DNA of 64,000 nt. Source: DAHUYF01 sp035945115. GTDB lineage: Bacteria; Pseudomonadota; Alphaproteobacteria; ATCC43930; CGMCC-115725. Below the pieces are notes generated by a model. The model searched no databases. It had not been told where the DNA came from and saw nothing but the letters and a program-made list of their open reading frames with translations. Shown one piece after another: positions 62,157 to 64,000 of the stretch (positions are counted from its first letter, which is position 1; each line of letters begins with the position of its first letter). The translations under genes and the position numbers were made by a program. The stretch is from positions 6,025 to 70,024 of the forward strand of contig DASZAN010000116.1 in assembly GCA_035945115.1 (NCBI GenBank). Reading direction: 5' to 3'.

Positions 62157-62198
62157 GCGCGGTTTCGTCAAAGCTTCGCGCAGTTTCGTCAAAGCTTC
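62157..62198 (+). promoter_or_regulatory. Two tandem 21-bp direct repeats upstream of the DUF3568 gene
   Basis: Two adjacent 21-bp units, each holding GTTTCGTCAAAGCTTC, differ at one base (position 62161 G versus 62182 A). A 21-bp period puts both on the same DNA face, which suits cooperative binding of a regulator. They lie about 70-110 bp before the ATG at 62267, just downstream of an AACGG-N7-CCGTT inverted repeat at 62118-62134. Confidence 0.5.
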
Positions 62199-62266
62199 CG
62201 CGATCTCATTTGCTAGCGATGGGACGCCGTGCCTACCCTGATCCGGATCTGCATATTGGATCGATC

Positions 62267-62731
62267 ATGCGAATTGCACGCACTTTAGGGGTTTTTGTCG
62301 TTGCCCTGGCGCTCGAAGGCTGCGCCGCCGTCGGCTTGGCGGTGGTCGGCGGGGCCGCCGGCGTCGGCGCTGGCGCGGGCGTCGAGCACACGATGAATGG
62401 CATCGTCTACAAGACCTTCGATGCCTCCACCAACGAGCTTCGTTTTGCCACCCTCAAGACGCTCGATCACCTCGCCATGCCGGTGACGGCGGACGAGAAG
62501 AGCGAAAAGGGCTGGAAGCTCTCGGCGACGGCGACCGAACGCACGATCGACATCGAGCTGCAGCAGCTCACGGACAAGACGACGCGCATGCGCGTCGTCG
62601 CCAACGACGGACAAATCTTCTTCAAAGACGCGTCGACAGCGACGGAAATTATCAGGAAGACCGCGGAAACGCTGCAGGACGATCGCGACGCGGCGAAGAA
62701 CGAACCGAACCGCAAGAGGAAGCAGACATGA
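62267..62731 (+). CDS. DUF3568-type lipoprotein
   Basis: This 154-residue lipoprotein has a signal ending LEGC (Cys18). A Gly-rich hydrophobic stretch (VVGGAAGVGAGAG) follows, then a folded domain (NGIVYKTFDASTNELRFATLK, GWKLSATATERTIDIELQ) characteristic of DUF3568. The role is unknown. ATG 62267 begins directly at the basic-hydrophobic signal; longer readings run through repeats. The stop overlaps the next ATG (ATGATGA), so both proteins are made from one message. Confidence 0.83.
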   Translation: MRIARTLGVFVVALALEGCAAVGLAVVGGAAGVGAGAGVEHTMNGIVYKTFDASTNELRFATLKTLDHLAMPVTADEKSEKGWKLSATATERTIDIELQQLTDKTTRMRVVANDGQIFFKDASTATEIIRKTAETLQDDRDAAKNEPNRKRKQT

Positions 62732-63315
62732 TGAACCTTAAACAAGGTTTGGCCTTGACTGCCGGGCTCATGCTGATGGCAAGCGCGGCGTTGGCCGAGA
62801 CGACATCGGGCGGGTCAGGCAGCTTCAGCGACTTGTCGCCGGGCAACCAGAACATTGCGCGCGCTCTGTTCAACGCGCAACACGCGACGGCCAATGGTCC
62901 GCAGCCGCTCAGCCTCAACCAAATTGCCGCGCTCAAGGGCAGCCATGAAGGATGGGGCGAGGTGTTCAAGCAAATGAAGGCCGAAGGCCTGGTGAACGAG
63001 AAGAACCTCGGACAGGTCGTCAGCGGCTATGAGCACCACCTTCACGACAGCCACGCCGCCTCATCGAACGGTCGCACGAATGTAACGACCGCCAACGGTC
63101 ACGCCTTCGCCTCGGGATCGGACAATGGTCATACCCCGACCGGAAAGTGGGACGAGACCGGATCGGACGGCGCGGGGCATGGGCTTGCCTCTGCCGACCA
63201 TGGCCATGATGTGACGGTCTCGACGGCCAGCGGCGCGACGAATGGCGGCGGCGTGTCGGCATCTTCCGGCGCCGCAGGCGGGACGCATGGTGGCGCGACG
63301 GGCCACGCGCGCTGA
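62728..63315 (+). CDS. Secreted protein with His/Gly-rich tail
   Basis: This 195-residue protein has a signal peptide ending SAALAE (about residue 23). A short conserved core follows (NIARALFNAQHATANGPQPL, then EVFKQMKAEGLVNEKNLG), and a C-terminal half rich in His, Gly, Ser and Thr (HGLASADHGHD, GGTHGGATGHAR). The tail could bind metals or remain unstructured. I do not recognise the family. It is co-transcribed with the DUF3568 lipoprotein. Confidence 0.75.
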   Translation: MMNLKQGLALTAGLMLMASAALAETTSGGSGSFSDLSPGNQNIARALFNAQHATANGPQPLSLNQIAALKGSHEGWGEVFKQMKAEGLVNEKNLGQVVSGYEHHLHDSHAASSNGRTNVTTANGHAFASGSDNGHTPTGKWDETGSDGAGHGLASADHGHDVTVSTASGATNGGGVSASSGAAGGTHGGATGHAR

Positions 63316-63343
63316 AACTGCGTTGCTGTTGAGGAGTACGCCT

Positions 63344-63661
63344 ATGAACCTTTCGCACCTTCGCCTCGGCGCCGCTGCGGTCGCCCTGGCTTTCGCATCG
63401 GCCTCGCTCTCGTCCGCTCCGGCCCTTGCCGATCCACCGCCTTGGGCGCCGGCGCATGGCTATCGCGACAAGCATCACGGCCGCGACGATGACGATGCGC
63501 CCCGCGTCATCGTCAGGGAGCCGCCGCCCGTCGTCGTGGTGCCGGCTCCGGCACCCGTCTATGTCGCGCCACCGCCGCCCGCGGTGGTCTATCAACCGGC
63601 CCCGGTGGTCGCCCCGCCAGCAAGCATCGATATCGTCGTTCCCCTTCGTCTCGGGCATTGA
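63344..63661 (+). CDS. Proline-rich secreted protein
   Basis: This 105-residue protein has a signal peptide ending APALAD (about residue 30). The mature part has a charged segment (YRDKHHGRDDDD) and then a Pro/Val-rich run of VVVVPAPAPVYVAPPPPAVV type. It is probably a surface or periplasmic linker-like protein. GAGGAG lies upstream of ATG 63344. It follows the previous gene by 28 nt and may share its transcript. No family is recognised. Confidence 0.72.
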   Translation: MNLSHLRLGAAAVALAFASASLSSAPALADPPPWAPAHGYRDKHHGRDDDDAPRVIVREPPPVVVVPAPAPVYVAPPPPAVVYQPAPVVAPPASIDIVVPLRLGH

Positions 63662-63755
63662 TCCAGCTGCGGCCGAGAAGGGCGTGTTTCTTCAGATGCT
63701 GCCACAACTGATCATTTAAAAGCTTGCGGCGGCATCTCTCCACCCTGCGGGCCAG

Positions 63756-63771
63756 TGTGATCTAGCTCACG
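63756..63771. promoter_or_regulatory. CRP/FNR-like palindrome
   Basis: TGTGA-TCTAGC-TCACG matches the TGTGA-N6-TCACA consensus at all but the last base. A perfect GTGAAT-TG-ATTCAC palindrome follows at 63798-63811. No gene starts clearly downstream on either strand before the transposase end, so its target is uncertain. Confidence 0.4.
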
Positions 63772-63860
63772 ATCGGGCCGTCAATCGCGCGACTGAAGTG
63801 AATTGATTCACAGGGCCCTCGCTCGCGACCGCTTAAGTGGATGCGGTTGGCAAGCGAAGC

Positions 63861-64000
63861 CTAGTGGATTGAATCTAACACTTGGTGCCCTCGTTTGACG
63901 GCGGCGATGATCATGTTGGGGTCCTTGGTCCAGGTAAAGGGCTTGGGATTGGCATTGGTCTGGTCGAGGAAGCGATGGATGGCGTCCTTGAGTTCGTGCA
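63861..64000 (-). mobile_element. IS630-family transposase, C-terminal part (5' end outside window)
   Basis: Reading leftward from the window end, the frame gives LHELKDAIHRFLDQTNANPK, then PFTWTKDPNMIIAAVKRGHQ and a stop at 63861. This is the standard C-terminus of IS630-type DDE transposases, ending near VLDSIH. The rest of the element lies beyond the window. Sequence outside the stop (to about 63797) contains AGTGAATTGATTCAC, resembling AGTGGATTGAATC at the gene end, so the element border or a second remnant may be here. Confidence 0.85.

Larger units (their letters stand above)
61939..62266. other. 328-bp intergenic region with repeats and tandem sites
   Basis: This gap contains a CTCTCCCC-type palindromic repeat (61987-62035), an AACGG/CCGTT inverted pair (62118-62134) and a 21-bp tandem repeat (62157-62198) before the DUF3568 gene. 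No gene is supported, though an in-frame reading exists across it to the lipoprotein start. Confidence 0.6.

Overview
The window is about 64 kb of GC-rich chromosomal DNA with dense coding on both strands. It most resembles an alphaproteobacterium of the Rhodospirillales/Reyranella-like soil type. The evidence is indirect: GC-rich codon use, frequent 4-bp ATGA/GTGA start-stop overlaps, an intact CtrA-type box (TTAA-N7-TTAAC), a DUF1127 gene, abundant ABC importers, and two families of dispersed intergenic palindromes common in this class. No rRNA, tRNA or CRISPR array was found.

Layout. 1-3.3 kb: 3' end of ligA, a DCC-family protein and a saccharopine-dehydrogenase/DUF4166 fusion. 3.3-11 kb: MFS exporter, aminopeptidase P, DUF1127 protein, CDF metal exporter, a frameshifted KefB-like antiporter and an SDR dehydrogenase. 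11-17.8 kb: membrane protein, a type-1 solute-binding protein, a secreted hydrolase, a putatively CtrA-controlled small gene plus ParA-like ATPase, then uppP and prmA. 18-29 kb: DUF2817 peptidase-like gene and uvrD, SLC13-type transporter, GNAT, GGDEF protein, thioesterase, BASS transporter, and an SsuABC/TauABC-like importer. 29-33 kb: hypotheticals, an acyl-CoA synthetase and an AraC regulator.

33-38.5 kb is a methionine-cycle operon read leftward: an ArsR regulator fused to a SAM-methyltransferase domain, then metF, then metH. A near-perfect palindrome lies just upstream of the regulator. 38.5-45.6 kb: cytochrome c, MlaC-like protein, PaaK-like ligase, DUF3237, MetE-like zinc enzyme, EttA and RidA. 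45.6-50.2 kb: a molybdenum-hydroxylase operon (large, FAD and Fe-S subunits, the last fused to a CoxG domain), preceded by a collapsed amidohydrolase. 50.6-55.7 kb: a branched-chain amino-acid-type ABC importer in which permease LivM and ATPase LivG are one polypeptide.

55.8-64 kb is the accessory-looking end: small secreted proteins and lipoproteins, a di-heme peroxidase next to a cupredoxin, a truncated chemotaxis-receptor remnant, a tandem array of PF04392 binding proteins with a collapsed third copy, His/Gly- and Pro-rich secreted proteins, and the 3' end of an IS630-type transposase.

The recurring theme is local decay and repeat activity. There are two genes with single-base frameshifts, two genes collapsed to their two ends, an orphan fragment of an ABC-F ATPase, and a palindromic repeat that now encodes the C-terminal tail of MetF. 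I see no obviously new defence or biosynthetic system. The strongest regulatory leads are the SahR-like metH/metF operon and the CtrA box before the ParA-like pair.
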